Shown here piece after piece: positions 1 to 9,041 of a stretch of DNA of 64,000 nt. A model generated the notes under the pieces. That model did not search any database. It saw only the letters and a program-made list of their open reading frames with translations, and was not told the DNA's origin. The DNA comes from Neobacillus niacini (GTDB lineage: Bacteria; Bacillota; Bacilli; Bacillales; Cytobacillaceae), in contig NZ_BAWM01000013.1 in assembly GCF_000759675.1 (NCBI RefSeq), forward strand, positions 93,005-157,004. Direction: 5' to 3'. Position numbers and translations under genes: made by a program. Positions within the stretch are counted from its first letter, which is position 1; every line of letters begins with the position of its first letter.

Positions 1-2242
1 CCAGCATGTCTTTGCTATTTTCATTGAGCAAATGTTTCGTTTTGCCCATCAGCTTTAACCATTCCGATACAGCTAAACGTTTGTTTTTACTCTCCGGGTC
101 ATAGGTGAGGGTCGTAATTCCATGCTCAACTTCATAAAGCGGGAAGAAGCAGGAATTGACGGCAGCCTCTACAATAGTCTGACCTAATTCATCCTTTGAC
201 TTCCAGTTCAATGGACAGGTAATTAAGATTTTCCCATAAACCAAGCCTTCATTGTTGGCATACCACTGTGCTTTCGCAGCTTTCTTTAGTAGGTCACGGT
301 CAAAAGCCTCTGTACCTGTAAAGACATAAGGAATATGAGTGGCTGCCATAATTTGAGCGGTATCTTTATGATGGAATGGTTTACCATTTTGGAAGCCGCC
401 AATATTGGATGTACTCGTCATATGTCCCATCGGAGTTGAGTAGGAGAGTTGGCTGCCTGTATTCATGTAACCTTCATTATCATACTCAAGGATAATCATC
501 TTATGGTTCCTTAATGCAGTTCCAATTGCAGGGCCCATGCCGATATCCATTCCACCGTCACCCGTAACCATGACAAAAGTAAATTCATCACTCAAACCTA
601 ACTCAGCTAATTCACCGCGTCTTTTTCTTTCATGAAACATTTCCACAAGACCGGAAAGGGTAGCAGAGCCATTTTGGAAAAGGTTGTGGATGTATGTTGC
701 TTTATGAGAGCTATAAGGGAAACCAGTGGTTACAACCATAGCACATCCAGTATGGAATAACGCGACAATATCTCCTTCAATTCCTTTAAAAAATAATTCC
801 AGCCCAGAGAAAATTCCACAGCCAGGACACGCACCGTGACCTGAAGCCAGTCGTTTTGGCTTTTTCGTTAAACTCCGCATTGGAGGGATTTTCACTTTCA
901 GTTCCCCGTTTTTTTCATCAGGAGTCACCGTGATTAACCCACTGTTCAAATCTTCTTTTTTCATCGGATTTAAAACGCGCTTTGGAGCAAATTCAGGATT
1001 GCCTGGATTATGACCAAAGTAGTCAAATGGCTTTTCTGCAAAGCCTTTTTCCGCAGCTTCTAGTGCTAATTGGAAAAATTGTTCGGCGTCGTCAGCATAA
1101 AAGTCTTTTCCGCCCAATCCGTAGATTCGGTTGATCACTTTCGTATGAGCATTTCCAACTGTTTGCAATGCCGCTCTTAATTCAAGCGCCATGTTACCGC
1201 CATGTGCTCCGTATGAGTCTGCCCTGTCTCCAACGGTAACGGCTTTAATGTTTTTCAACGCTTCAGCCAATTGTTTTTGAGGGAAAGGACGTATCATATT
1301 TGGAGAGATAACCCCAGCTTTTATCCCTTCTTTGCGGAGCCTGTCAGCTACGTCTTTACAAACCTCAGCAGCAGAATTTAACATAAATACTGCAACTTCA
1401 GCATCCTCCATGCGATATAAATCAAGGATTGGGTATTCTCGTCCTGTAAGTTCCGCATATTCTTTCGAAATTCTCTCGAAGACATGCTCCGCATTGTACA
1501 TAGCTTCTGATTGTTGAAAGCAGTTATTAATATAGTCAGGTTCATTCATATAAGGTCCGATTGTTACTGGATTCTCACGGTCTAAAGCATGAGGGAAGTC
1601 CGTTTTAAGATCTCCGATAAATTTCTGGACATCACTTCTATTTTTTATTACCTGAACTCTGCGTTTTTGGTGGGAGGTAAAATACCCATCGAAAGAAACG
1701 ATGACTGGAAGCCTAACTTCTGGGTCTTCCGCTAGTTTAATCGCAATAATGTTCATATCATAGACGATTTGCGGATCGCGTGCCATTAGAATTGGCCATC
1801 CCGTATTCAATCCAAAATATAAATCAGAATGATCACCATGGATATTTAATGGACCAGATACAGAGCGGTTAACTAAATTCAATACCATAGGAAACCGAGT
1901 TCCAGATTGAACAGGAAGCTGTTCTAACATATAAAGAAACCCGTTTGCACTTGTAGCGTTAAAAACACGGCCGCCTCCAGTTGAAGCCCCATAGCATATA
2001 CCTGCTGAACCGTGTTCTCCATCTGCTGGAATCAAAACGATATCATGTTCTCCTCTGGATTTCATCCCATCAAGGAATTGGGCAACCTCTGTGGAAGGAG
2101 AGATCGGGAAGTACCCCATGACATGATAATTTATTTGGTGGGCTGCATAGGCTGCCATTTCATTACCTGATTCAAATACAAAGCTCTGCTCAATCGTTTC
2201 TTTTTCATTTGTGAGCTTATCTTGGTTTATTTCAATGGACAT
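1..2242 (-). CDS. 2-oxoacid:ferredoxin oxidoreductase, fused alpha/beta subunit (partial, 3' end beyond window)
   Basis: About 747 residues are visible and the reading frame continues past base 1. The N-terminal half is the pyrimidine-binding alpha domain of 2-oxoacid:acceptor oxidoreductases, with a conserved YFPISPSTE-like segment near residue 45. The C-terminal half is the thiamine-diphosphate-binding beta domain, with ACPGCGIFSG and GDGGMDIGMGP motifs. The enzyme oxidatively decarboxylates a 2-oxoacid to acyl-CoA and reduces ferredoxin; pyruvate versus another 2-oxoacid cannot be told by eye. The ATG at 2242 follows an AGGACGGGA SD. It lies 18 bp after the gamma/ferredoxin gene, so the two form one operon and one complex. 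Fusion of alpha and beta in one chain is seen directly. Confidence 0.9.
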   Translation of the reverse strand, partial: MSIEINQDKLTNEKETIEQSFVFESGNEMAAYAAHQINYHVMGYFPISPSTEVAQFLDGMKSRGEHDIVLIPADGEHGSAGICYGASTGGGRVFNATSANGFLYMLEQLPVQSGTRFPMVLNLVNRSVSGPLNIHGDHSDLYFGLNTGWPILMARDPQIVYDMNIIAIKLAEDPEVRLPVIVSFDGYFTSHQKRRVQVIKNRSDVQKFIGDLKTDFPHALDRENPVTIGPYMNEPDYINNCFQQSEAMYNAEHVFERISKEYAELTGREYPILDLYRMEDAEVAVFMLNSAAEVCKDVADRLRKEGIKAGVISPNMIRPFPQKQLAEALKNIKAVTVGDRADSYGAHGGNMALELRAALQTVGNAHTKVINRIYGLGGKDFYADDAEQFFQLALEAAEKGFAEKPFDYFGHNPGNPEFAPKRVLNPMKKEDLNSGLITVTPDEKNGELKVKIPPMRSLTKKPKRLASGHGACPGCGIFSGLELFFKGIEGDIVALFHTGCAMVVTTGFPYSSHKATYIHNLFQNGSATLSGLVEMFHERKRRGELAELGLSDEFTFVMVTGDGGMDIGMGPAIGTALRNHKMIILEYDNEGYMNTGSQLSYSTPMGHMTSTSNIGGFQNGKPFHHKDTAQIMAATHIPYVFTGTEAFDRDLLKKAAKAQWYANNEGLVYGKILITCPLNWKSKDELGQTIVEAAVNSCFFPLYEVEHGITTLTYDPESKNKRLAVSEWLKLMGKTKHLLNENSKDML

Positions 2243-2260
2243 TAAGATCCCGTCCTTTCA

Positions 2261-3271
2261 TTAGTTTTGTGTGACTAAATCAAATAAATGGGGTACACGG
2301 TTTTTGTCTGCATAGCCGTCATTATATTCTCTTTCTCCTGATAGCGCTTCCACCGGACAGGCAGTTACACATTTCAAACAGCCTTTGCAATATTGATAGT
2401 CAATTCCACTAAGAAACATCTGTGGACGACCTTTTTTGTCTGGTTTTTCTTCCCATACAAAGCAAAAGTCTGGGCAAGCTGTATCACAGGCTGCACAATT
2501 AATGCATTTCTCTTCATGAAAATGGGGGAGCATCCCGGCACGTGAAATACTTAAATCCTTTAACATGCTGTTACCTGGATTTAGGATCATACCGCCAATG
2601 GCCTGAGTTTCATAACCAAGCACGGGTTCTGGTCTCGAAAAAGGTATAGGCTCTACTCCAGCATCTGGAAGGTAGGTTTTAAATTCTACTTCATTATATC
2701 CCCGGTCAAATGTTCGAATATTTGGCTCAACTAGGTGTGGATATTTCTTTTCAAAAGTACGACGAATCGTTTGTTTCATAGACTCTGGGTCTAAAAAGTC
2801 CAAAATTCGATAAAGGGCACCCAACATAGCGGTGTTGGCTTTTGTTTGTTCTTCTAAAGCGATACCTGTTGCATCAATGATGGCAATCGATCCACCAGCA
2901 ATTTTCATGAGATTCTTAAGTTCATCAGTAGATTTTTGTGAGTTTACTAGGATTGTACTGTCTGGATAGATCCCGCTTGTACAGTCGATGGTTTTAAAAA
3001 GGGCATCATGGAAAATGCCGACAACATGAGGGCGTTCTATTGGTGTGGTGTCTCGAATGTTTGTTTCAGGCTCGCAAAATCGAATATGTGCTTTTACAGG
3101 GGATCCTTTTTTCTCTGATCCATATGATGAAAAACCGACTCCATTCAGTCCGTTTCCAACAACTCCATCCTCGGAAAGCATTTTTCCGGCCAAGTTAGCT
3201 CCTAACCCACCAATGGACTCAAGACGGATTTCAAAAAAACCTAGTTCATTTGTTTTTGGCAATTTTGACAA
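2261..3271 (-). CDS. 2-oxoacid:ferredoxin oxidoreductase gamma subunit fused to a 2x[4Fe-4S] ferredoxin domain
   Basis: 336 residues. Residues about 10-200 match the gamma (catalytic accessory) domain, with IGGLGANLAGK near the start. The C-terminus has two ferredoxin-type cysteine clusters, CINCAACDTACP and CKGCLKCVTACP, for two [4Fe-4S] clusters that pass electrons from the TPP site to ferredoxin. It is the first gene of the operon and is followed after 18 bp by the alpha/beta gene. An AGGAGGA SD precedes the ATG at 3271. Together the two genes supply all four domains of a complete enzyme, which suggests anaerobic or low-oxygen 2-oxoacid metabolism in a spore former. The domain call is secure; the substrate is not. 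Confidence 0.9.
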   Translation of the reverse strand: MSKLPKTNELGFFEIRLESIGGLGANLAGKMLSEDGVVGNGLNGVGFSSYGSEKKGSPVKAHIRFCEPETNIRDTTPIERPHVVGIFHDALFKTIDCTSGIYPDSTILVNSQKSTDELKNLMKIAGGSIAIIDATGIALEEQTKANTAMLGALYRILDFLDPESMKQTIRRTFEKKYPHLVEPNIRTFDRGYNEVEFKTYLPDAGVEPIPFSRPEPVLGYETQAIGGMILNPGNSMLKDLSISRAGMLPHFHEEKCINCAACDTACPDFCFVWEEKPDKKGRPQMFLSGIDYQYCKGCLKCVTACPVEALSGEREYNDGYADKNRVPHLFDLVTQN

Positions 3272-3669
3272 AGATATTCCTCCTATCTGTGAAATGGAGT
3301 TTAATGTAGAATATTAAAAATATTCTATAAATTTAATTATTTTTATTGTAACAGGATACCAAAACAAATACAACAGGTAATTGAATTGAATGGTGTAGTT
3401 ACCTTTTTTTCGTTGAGATTATTGTTTAAATCCTTACCTTTTGGTTGATGATGTGATATAGTACAGTTTTGAAATTGTTATATAACAACCTAGGAATGGA
3501 AAAGGTCTTAAAGATAATACCGAGGGAGGGATGTTTGTAGGTCACTTGAGCCTAGTAATCACATATACTGTAAAGGGAACTAAGTAATTGAAGCCAAAAT
3601 TATAATCCGAACCTGTTATGATTCATGAATTTTTTAAGAAAGAAAGTATTTGAACAGGAGGGGATGGTT
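3272..3669. other. Divergent intergenic region
   Basis: About 400 bp between the oxidoreductase operon (minus) and the ParB-like gene (plus). It must hold both promoters, but I could not assign them with confidence. An 18-codon frame with a good SD (GAGGGAGGG, then ATG at 3531, stop at 3585-3587) could be a leader peptide; nothing else supports it. Confidence 0.3.
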
Positions 3670-4140
3670 GTGAAGTTCACGATACAGTATATACCCCTGA
3701 ACAAAATCAAACCTGATGTATCATTGAAGGTAACAGAGCACATTAAGAAACTTCAGAGACTGATGTGGGATTGCATGTTTGTATTGGTTGTTAGGAAAAA
3801 TCGGAAAGATAACAACTATACGATTATAAGCGGGCAAGAACGTTATGAATCCCTTCGAAAACATACAAAAAGTATTTATGCTCCTTGTATCGTCGATAAA
3901 AGTAATTCCTCAGGAATGGTACCTTGGTTTCAACGATTACGAAAAAAACAGCCCCTTGATGATTTTCCATTACTACCTGCTGGCTGGTCCATTGTCCGCT
4001 CCTTTATAAAACAAGAACCTCGTTTTAAACAATTAACTCGATTCGAACAAATCAGAGTTCTCCTTTTAGCAGCGCGCTACAAGAGAACAGTTATTTATTC
4101 AATGAAATTGACTGTAGATGATATATTGAAAGACCAATAG
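3670..4140 (+). CDS. Orphan ParB/Srx-fold-like protein
   Basis: 156 residues from the GTG at 3670, chosen because AGGAGGGG ends 6 bp before it; the longer frame from 3625 leaves the SD inside the gene. Residues about 5-80 resemble the N-terminal ParB-like fold: an IPLNKIKPD opening followed by a YTIISGQERYESLRK segment like the ParB GHRR-box region. No HTH or partner ParA is seen, so a chromosome-segregation role is not implied. The C-terminal half has no motif I know. It is a single-gene unit closed by a strong terminator. Function unknown. Confidence 0.6.
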   Translation: MKFTIQYIPLNKIKPDVSLKVTEHIKKLQRLMWDCMFVLVVRKNRKDNNYTIISGQERYESLRKHTKSIYAPCIVDKSNSSGMVPWFQRLRKKQPLDDFPLLPAGWSIVRSFIKQEPRFKQLTRFEQIRVLLLAARYKRTVIYSMKLTVDDILKDQ

Positions 4141-4191
4141 AAATGAGAAAGAGTTAACCTTGTATATCCCTTTTTGCTTAAAAAATACTTA

Positions 4192-4226
4192 TCCCTTAGA
4201 TTTTCAATCTAAAGGGATTTTTTTTG
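4192..4226 (+). terminator. Rho-independent terminator after the ParB-like gene
   Basis: Stem arms TCCCTTAGA and TCTAAAGGGA around a short loop, followed by eight T residues. Confidence 0.85.
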
Positions 4227-4321
4227 TAAAAAATAGCAATTGAGGACATATGTCCTATCCGAGGTATCTTGATTTATCATTTAATTAGTATATAAATCTA
4301 GAGAAATTGGAGAGAAAAGGG

Positions 4322-4747
4322 ATGAAAGGGAGTATATTTGCTTTTTTAGGTGGGGCTTTTATTACTTTGCAGGGTGTTGCAAATACCCGTATCAGTGAAG
4401 ATATCGGCACATGGCAGACGGCAACAATTACACAGTTCACCGGATTTCTTGCAAGTTTGCTGGTCATAATGTTTGTAAGAGATAAGAAATGGAAAAGGTT
4501 AAAGTATGTTAAACCTCTTTACTTGACTAGTGGTGCTTTCGCGGCAATTATTATCTTTAGTAATGTCGCCTCCATTAAATATATAGGTGTGACCCTTTCC
4601 ATTTCCGCCATTTTAATAGCACAGCTGAGTTTGACTTTTCTAATAGATGGTAAGGGATGGTTTGGTATGGTGAAACAGAAAATGAGGCTTCCTCAGTTCA
4701 TAGGGATTGCGATGATGATAATTGGAGTTGTCATACTAAGTTTTTGA
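4322..4747 (+). CDS. DMT-family membrane protein (YdcZ/DUF606 type)
   Basis: 141 residues from the ATG at 4322; the GGAGAG SD at 4309 fits this start and not the upstream TTG. Four to five hydrophobic helices cover the chain, with the family pattern GGAFITLQGVANTRIS near the N-terminus and ISAILIAQLSLTFLID in the third quarter. DUF606 proteins are half-size drug/metabolite transporters, often encoded in pairs. A second member lies at 5698 with a Crp/Fnr gene between, so a regulated two-component exporter or importer is the natural inference. The substrate is unknown. Confidence 0.85.
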   Translation: MKGSIFAFLGGAFITLQGVANTRISEDIGTWQTATITQFTGFLASLLVIMFVRDKKWKRLKYVKPLYLTSGAFAAIIIFSNVASIKYIGVTLSISAILIAQLSLTFLIDGKGWFGMVKQKMRLPQFIGIAMMIIGVVILSF

Positions 4748-4780
4748 TCAAATGAATTGGTCGACGCTGGAGGTAGAAAC

Positions 4781-5479
4781 GTGAAAGAATTGAAAGATCG
4801 GGAGATGCTGGAGTATTATTTGAAGGCTCATCAATTAGAATCAGTATTTAATGAAGAAATCATGCCGTATTTATCACTTCATCATTTTGAGCAAGGGGAA
4901 CTTATCTTATCTCAGGGTGAACCATCCAAGTATTTGTATGTCTTGGTAAAAGGTAAAATAAAAATCTACACCACTTCTGCCGAAGGGAAAACACTTATCT
5001 TATCTTTTAAATCACCAATTGAAGTTATTGGTGATATTGAGTACGTTCAGGAGATAGATACCATCAATACGGTAGAGGCAGTTTCCTCAGTCTATCTGAT
5101 CGGTGTTCAACATACTATGCTAAGAAAATTTACAAATGATTATTCACCATTTCTGAAATTTATTTTAAATATTATTACGGAAAAGTTTTATCTGAAGACA
5201 AATTCCATGAGCTTCAGTTTGTTGTATCCTGTTGAGGTTCGATTAGCTAGTTATTTATTGTCGGTTACCCACGATGAAAACGAATCAATTTTAAACAGTC
5301 AATTAAGTACTACTAGTTTAACGGATACTGCAAACCTAATCGGAACCAGCTATCGCCACCTAAATCGGGTCATTCGGCAGCTTTGTTCCGATGGACTGGT
5401 AGAGCGCAGCAACGGTTTCATTCTTATTAAAGATAAAGAAGGTTTAAAGACTCTAGCTGGTGGCAATATTTACGAGTAA
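4781..5479 (+). CDS. Crp/Fnr-family transcriptional regulator (YeiL-like)
   Basis: 232 residues from the GTG at 4781 (GGAGGT SD six bases upstream). Residues about 15-125 form a cyclic-nucleotide-binding-type beta-roll (FEQGELILSQGEPSKYLYVLVKGKIKIY). The C-terminus holds a winged HTH (TANLIGTSYRHLNRVIRQL). I see no Fnr-type cysteine cluster, so it is unlikely to be an iron-sulfur oxygen sensor. It sits between two DUF606 transporters, 33 bp after the first, which suggests it controls them. The effector is unknown. Confidence 0.85.
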   Translation: MKELKDREMLEYYLKAHQLESVFNEEIMPYLSLHHFEQGELILSQGEPSKYLYVLVKGKIKIYTTSAEGKTLILSFKSPIEVIGDIEYVQEIDTINTVEAVSSVYLIGVQHTMLRKFTNDYSPFLKFILNIITEKFYLKTNSMSFSLLYPVEVRLASYLLSVTHDENESILNSQLSTTSLTDTANLIGTSYRHLNRVIRQLCSDGLVERSNGFILIKDKEGLKTLAGGNIYE

Positions 5480-5653
5480 ATTAGCTGGTATGACCGAGCG
5501 GGAGATATTTTTTCAGGATTACGGTCAATTCATACCTACTGGAGTGACCCAGAGTAAAAAATTTTCAGGGCTATGGTCAATGCAGACCTGCTGGAGTGAC
5601 CGAAACAATTAAATTTTCTCTTTATGGTTAATGCCGCTTCCTCCTGCAGTCAA
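5469..5653. repeat. 52-bp-period intergenic array with GGTCA...TGGAGTGACC units
   Basis: Two clear 27-bp units, 5523-5549 and 5575-5601, begin GGTCAAT and end TGGAGTGACC. They lie exactly 52 bp apart with a 25-bp spacer. A degenerate unit precedes them (ending 5495) and another trails at about 5642. The arms form an imperfect inverted repeat. The array lies just 3' of the Crp/Fnr gene. Confidence 0.8.
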
Positions 5654-5697
5654 TTATGAGTTTCTATTTAAATATTTCACATTGGAGTGTATACGAT

Positions 5698-6189
5698 ATG
5701 ATTCTAGGACTATTATTTGCCGTACTGGCTGGAGCACTTGTCAGCCTGCAAAATATATTCAATAGTAAAATCGATGAACACGCTGGTTCCTGGACAACGA
5801 CTACATTAGTATTATGTTTAGGATTCGTCGCTTCATTTACTATAGGTTTTTTGTTCGAAGGTAAACAGCTATTTATCTTACAAAATATGAAGCCATGGTA
5901 CTGGTTCAGTGGTTTAATAGGAGTAGGTGTGGTAACCTGTATCGTGCAAGGCATTAGGTTGCTTGGACCAACCTATGCGATTTCTATCATTCTCACATCA
6001 CAGCTCGGCATTGCATTATTGTGGGACACATTTGGCTGGTTGGGGATAGAAAAGGTACCTTTCACCTTCCAACAATTGATAGGTGTTCTAGTTATAGTTG
6101 CAGGCATTCTTATTTTTAAAATAAGCGGAGAACCTAAGTGGACTAAAATACCTTCTAATGGCTTAAAAAGGGTCCATGCAGAAAAGTAA
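5698..6189 (+). CDS. DMT-family membrane protein (YdcZ/DUF606 type), second copy
   Basis: 163 residues from the ATG at 5698 (GGAGTG SD at 5684-5689); a longer frame from 5656 has no SD. Five hydrophobic segments are visible. AGALVSLQNIFNSKIDEHAGSW and YAISIILTSQLGIALLWD match the corresponding blocks of the copy at 4322, so the two are paralogues. It is slightly longer at the C-terminus, with a basic tail. The pair with the intervening Crp/Fnr gene looks like one regulated transport unit, although a repeat array separates this copy from the regulator. Confidence 0.85.
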   Translation: MILGLLFAVLAGALVSLQNIFNSKIDEHAGSWTTTTLVLCLGFVASFTIGFLFEGKQLFILQNMKPWYWFSGLIGVGVVTCIVQGIRLLGPTYAISIILTSQLGIALLWDTFGWLGIEKVPFTFQQLIGVLVIVAGILIFKISGEPKWTKIPSNGLKRVHAEK

Positions 6190-6210
6190 CCTAAGGATGG
6201 AGAGTTCCTT

Positions 6211-6915
6211 TTGAAAAATTACAAAACTTTGTTTTTTGATGTTGATGATACGTTGTTGGATTTCGGTGCTGCGGAAAAGATAGCGTTACAACTCCTTTTC
6301 GCGGAGCAGAATATTCCGCACACTCCTGAAATGGAAGCGAAGTATCAAGGAATAAATCAAAGTCACTGGAAGAGGTTTGAACAAGGAGAATTGGACCGTG
6401 ATGAGGTTGTCAACACACGGTTTTCTATCTTATTTAATGACTATGAAAAAGAAGTCGACGGGACATTACTCGAAAAAAAATATCGTAGTTACCTAGAACA
6501 AGGTAATCAACTGGTGAATGGAGCTTTTGAACTAATCACTGAACTTCAAAGCGATTATGACTTGTACGTAGTAACAAACGGTGTGTCCAAGACTCAGTAT
6601 AAACGATTACTTGATTCAGGATTATACCCACTATTTAAGGGGATCTTCGTTTCAGAAGACACTGGGTTCCAAAAGCCAATGAAGGAATTTTTCGATTATG
6701 TATTTGCAAGAATTCCTCATTTCGAAGTAGAACAGGCATTAATTATTGGCGATTCGTTAAGCGCAGATATTAAGGGCGGGGAGTTGGCTGGGTTGGATAC
6801 ATGCTGGTTTAATCCGAAAATGAAACCGAATCATTCTAATATTAACCCAACCTATCAAATTCACAAACTTGAAGAGTTAAAACAAATTGTAACTGAAAAA
6901 ATGGGTGCCTATTAA
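6211..6915 (+). CDS. HAD-superfamily noncanonical pyrimidine nucleotidase (YjjG/YfnB family)
   Basis: 234 residues from the TTG at 6211, preceded by a GGATGGAGAG SD. HAD motif I is FFDVDDTLLDF (residues about 7-17), motif II is VVTNGVSKTQ, motif III is the lysine in DTGFQKPMKEFF, and motif IV is IIGDSLSADIKGG. These match YjjG/YfnB enzymes, which dephosphorylate noncanonical pyrimidine nucleotides such as 5-halogenated UMP/dUMP. The length is typical. It follows the second DMT gene by 21 bp, so they may be cotranscribed. Confidence 0.88.
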   Translation: MKNYKTLFFDVDDTLLDFGAAEKIALQLLFAEQNIPHTPEMEAKYQGINQSHWKRFEQGELDRDEVVNTRFSILFNDYEKEVDGTLLEKKYRSYLEQGNQLVNGAFELITELQSDYDLYVVTNGVSKTQYKRLLDSGLYPLFKGIFVSEDTGFQKPMKEFFDYVFARIPHFEVEQALIIGDSLSADIKGGELAGLDTCWFNPKMKPNHSNINPTYQIHKLEELKQIVTEKMGAY

Positions 6916-6938
6916 TTTGATAAAGGGGAGCAGAGTGT

Positions 6939-7463
6939 ATGGAGTTAACCTATGAAATTTTAAAGGATAACGAGATTGAATATTGTAGAGATTTATGTAA
7001 TGAACTGATGGGTTTTCAAAAATCAAAGGCATACATATCTCCCCAGTTGTTTGACAATATGAATTTTGACACTCGGATGGTTCCTTCCGTAAAAAATGCC
7101 ATTCACAATTACACCGTAATCGTAAAAGATGGTGAGAAAATTATAGCCTACGTCTATTCCAATATCTCGCCGAAAGAAGCCTATTCTAACGATTTCGCTA
7201 CTTTTTTTGACTTATCAACTGTTCGGAAAAAGAATGTAGGTTGCCTATCCCAATTTTATATAAAAGAAGAATATAGACAGTATGGAATTGGTTCCAAACT
7301 CTTTAATATGTCAATGAATTGGCTGAAGCAATTTGAGGATGTTGAAGATTATTTCATCTATGTCTCAAATGGCAATGACAATGCATTAGAATTCTATCAG
7401 CGTAAAGGATTTTCTGTGAGTCATACCATTTTAGATGGTTTTATTACAGTATTAAGAAAATAG
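6939..7463 (+). CDS. GNAT-family N-acetyltransferase
   Basis: 174 residues; ATG with AAAGGGGAG SD. The acetyl-CoA-binding motif A is QFYIKEEYRQYGIGSKLFNMSMNW (Q/R-x-x-G-x-G/A form, residues about 108-131). It is followed by a VSNGNDNALEFYQRKGF motif B near the C-terminus. It lies 23 bp after the HAD gene and is probably in the same transcript. The acceptor substrate cannot be inferred. Confidence 0.88.
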   Translation: MELTYEILKDNEIEYCRDLCNELMGFQKSKAYISPQLFDNMNFDTRMVPSVKNAIHNYTVIVKDGEKIIAYVYSNISPKEAYSNDFATFFDLSTVRKKNVGCLSQFYIKEEYRQYGIGSKLFNMSMNWLKQFEDVEDYFIYVSNGNDNALEFYQRKGFSVSHTILDGFITVLRK

Positions 7464-7592
7464 AGCAGCATTGGGTTCTCGAAACTTAGACATCTACACC
7501 TCAAGACTTAGTTGAACTTACTTCTCCAGTATCTTTTTGGATTATCAAATCTCCTCTATACTGTGGTTACTATAGTAAATGGAGTGAGAATT

Positions 7593-8207
7593 ATGATGGA
7601 ATCAATACTGACCCTCATAGAAGACTGGGGTAAATGGGGTGTGTTAATTTCCTTATTTATTGAAGGGAGTGCTCTTCCGTTTATTGGATCTTTCATCATG
7701 GTCACAGTAGGATTTATTTTAGATTTGACCTGGTTTGAAATGGTTTGGATCTCGATAGCTGGAAGCTTATTGTATGCCTTAGGGAGTTGGATTCCCTTTT
7801 TTATTGGTTATAAATTTGGAAAATCTGTAGAAAACAGGTTAAGTTATACGAAAAGAGAAAAATTAGCAAAGGCAAAGGATGCTTTTACCAAGAATGGGGT
7901 TTGGAGCGTAGCCATTTCGAGTCCTCTCCACTTGGGGAATTTTGTTCCTTTTTTAGCAGGTATGTCTCATATGAATCTTCGAACCTATACTTTATTTACG
8001 ATGATCGGAATTGCTCCGTCCACCTTATTATTTTTAAGTATTGGTCGTTTTTATACCGGCGATATCAACACCGTTATGAATACAATCAATGATTATCAAC
8101 TATTACTGTTTATTTTGTTTGGCGTGATTACCTCTATATATATGGGCTTAAAAATATTAAGTCATCGTGAGGAAAAGAAATTAGTAAAAAATAAGGTAAT
8201 AAGCTAG
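7593..8207 (+). CDS. DedA-family membrane protein
   Basis: 204 residues from the ATG at 7593 (or 7596), placed after GGAGTGAG; the longer TTG frame from 7512 lacks an SD. It has five to six hydrophobic helices and the DedA signature: an early acidic residue in FIEGSALPFIGSF, and later SPLHLGNFVPFLAGMSHM, where most DedA proteins have an R-x(n)-P-x-x-x-G motif. DedA proteins are linked to membrane lipid (undecaprenyl phosphate or phosphatidylethanolamine) flipping and to the proton motive force. A terminator follows directly. Confidence 0.85.
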   Translation: MMESILTLIEDWGKWGVLISLFIEGSALPFIGSFIMVTVGFILDLTWFEMVWISIAGSLLYALGSWIPFFIGYKFGKSVENRLSYTKREKLAKAKDAFTKNGVWSVAISSPLHLGNFVPFLAGMSHMNLRTYTLFTMIGIAPSTLLFLSIGRFYTGDINTVMNTINDYQLLLFILFGVITSIYMGLKILSHREEKKLVKNKVIS

Positions 8208-8215
8208 AAATCATT

Positions 8216-8245
8216 AAAACACCTGAATTAGGTGTTTTTTCTTTT
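8216..8245 (+). terminator. Terminator after the DedA gene
   Basis: Arms AAAACACCT and AGGTGTTTT around GAATT, followed by T-rich sequence. Confidence 0.85.
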
Positions 8246-8345
8246 TCAAAGTAGTAGAGTGCCGAAGGCAACTTAGGTTATTACTTCCATAGCCATAATC
8301 AATCGATTATAATTTCAATGAATGGAATGTATTAGGAGTGTTTAG

Positions 8346-9041
8346 ATGAAAAATATATCAATTTTAGTTGCAGATGATGAAGAAGAGATTGCAAATTTAA
8401 TTGCAATCCATTTGGAAAAGGAAGGGTACAGAGTTTTAAAAGTATTGGATGGGCAGGAAGCCATACATATAATCCAGACTCAATCGATTGATTTAGTTAT
8501 ATTGGATATCATGATGCCGAAAATAGATGGTTATGAAGTAACCCGGCAAATTCGTCAACAACATAACATGCCGATCATTTTTTTGAGTGCTAAAACATCT
8601 GATTTTGATAAGGTTCACGGGCTCGTAATTGGAGCAGACGATTATATGACGAAACCATTTACCCCCATAGAACTGGTTGCTCGTGTAAATGCACAGCTAC
8701 GACGGTTTATGAAGTTGAATCAACCTAAAGTTAATCATGTTTCTGGCTTAGAATTTGGTGGATTGGATATTTCGCCTGAACAACGGACGGTTACTCTATA
8801 TGGTGAAAACATCGACCTAACGCCGAAGGAATTTGATATTTTATATTTACTAGCCCGGCATCCAAAGAAAGTGTTCAGTGTGGAAAATATTTTTCAGCAG
8901 GTGTGGGGCGAAGCATACTATGAAGGGGCTAATACCGTAATGGTCCATATTCGTACGTTGCGAAAAAAACTAGAAGATGATAAACGGAAAAACAAATTAA
9001 TCAAAACGGTGTGGGGAGTCGGGTATACATTCTATGGGTAA
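8346..9041 (+). CDS. OmpR-family response regulator, VanR-like
   Basis: 231 residues. The receiver domain has acidic residues DD at 10-11, the phospho-acceptor Asp54 in LVILDIMMPK, and the TKPF lysine. The C-terminal winged HTH runs from about residue 130 (LTPKEFDILYLLARHPKKVFSVENIFQQVWG, then VMVHIRTLRKKLE). It overlaps the sensor kinase gene by 8 bp, so the two are translationally coupled. With the VanY-type carboxypeptidase downstream, the trio looks like a chromosomal vanR-vanS-vanY-type module. No D-Ala-D-Lac ligase is present, so glycopeptide resistance is not implied. Confidence 0.88.
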   Translation: MKNISILVADDEEEIANLIAIHLEKEGYRVLKVLDGQEAIHIIQTQSIDLVILDIMMPKIDGYEVTRQIRQQHNMPIIFLSAKTSDFDKVHGLVIGADDYMTKPFTPIELVARVNAQLRRFMKLNQPKVNHVSGLEFGGLDISPEQRTVTLYGENIDLTPKEFDILYLLARHPKKVFSVENIFQQVWGEAYYEGANTVMVHIRTLRKKLEDDKRKNKLIKTVWGVGYTFYG

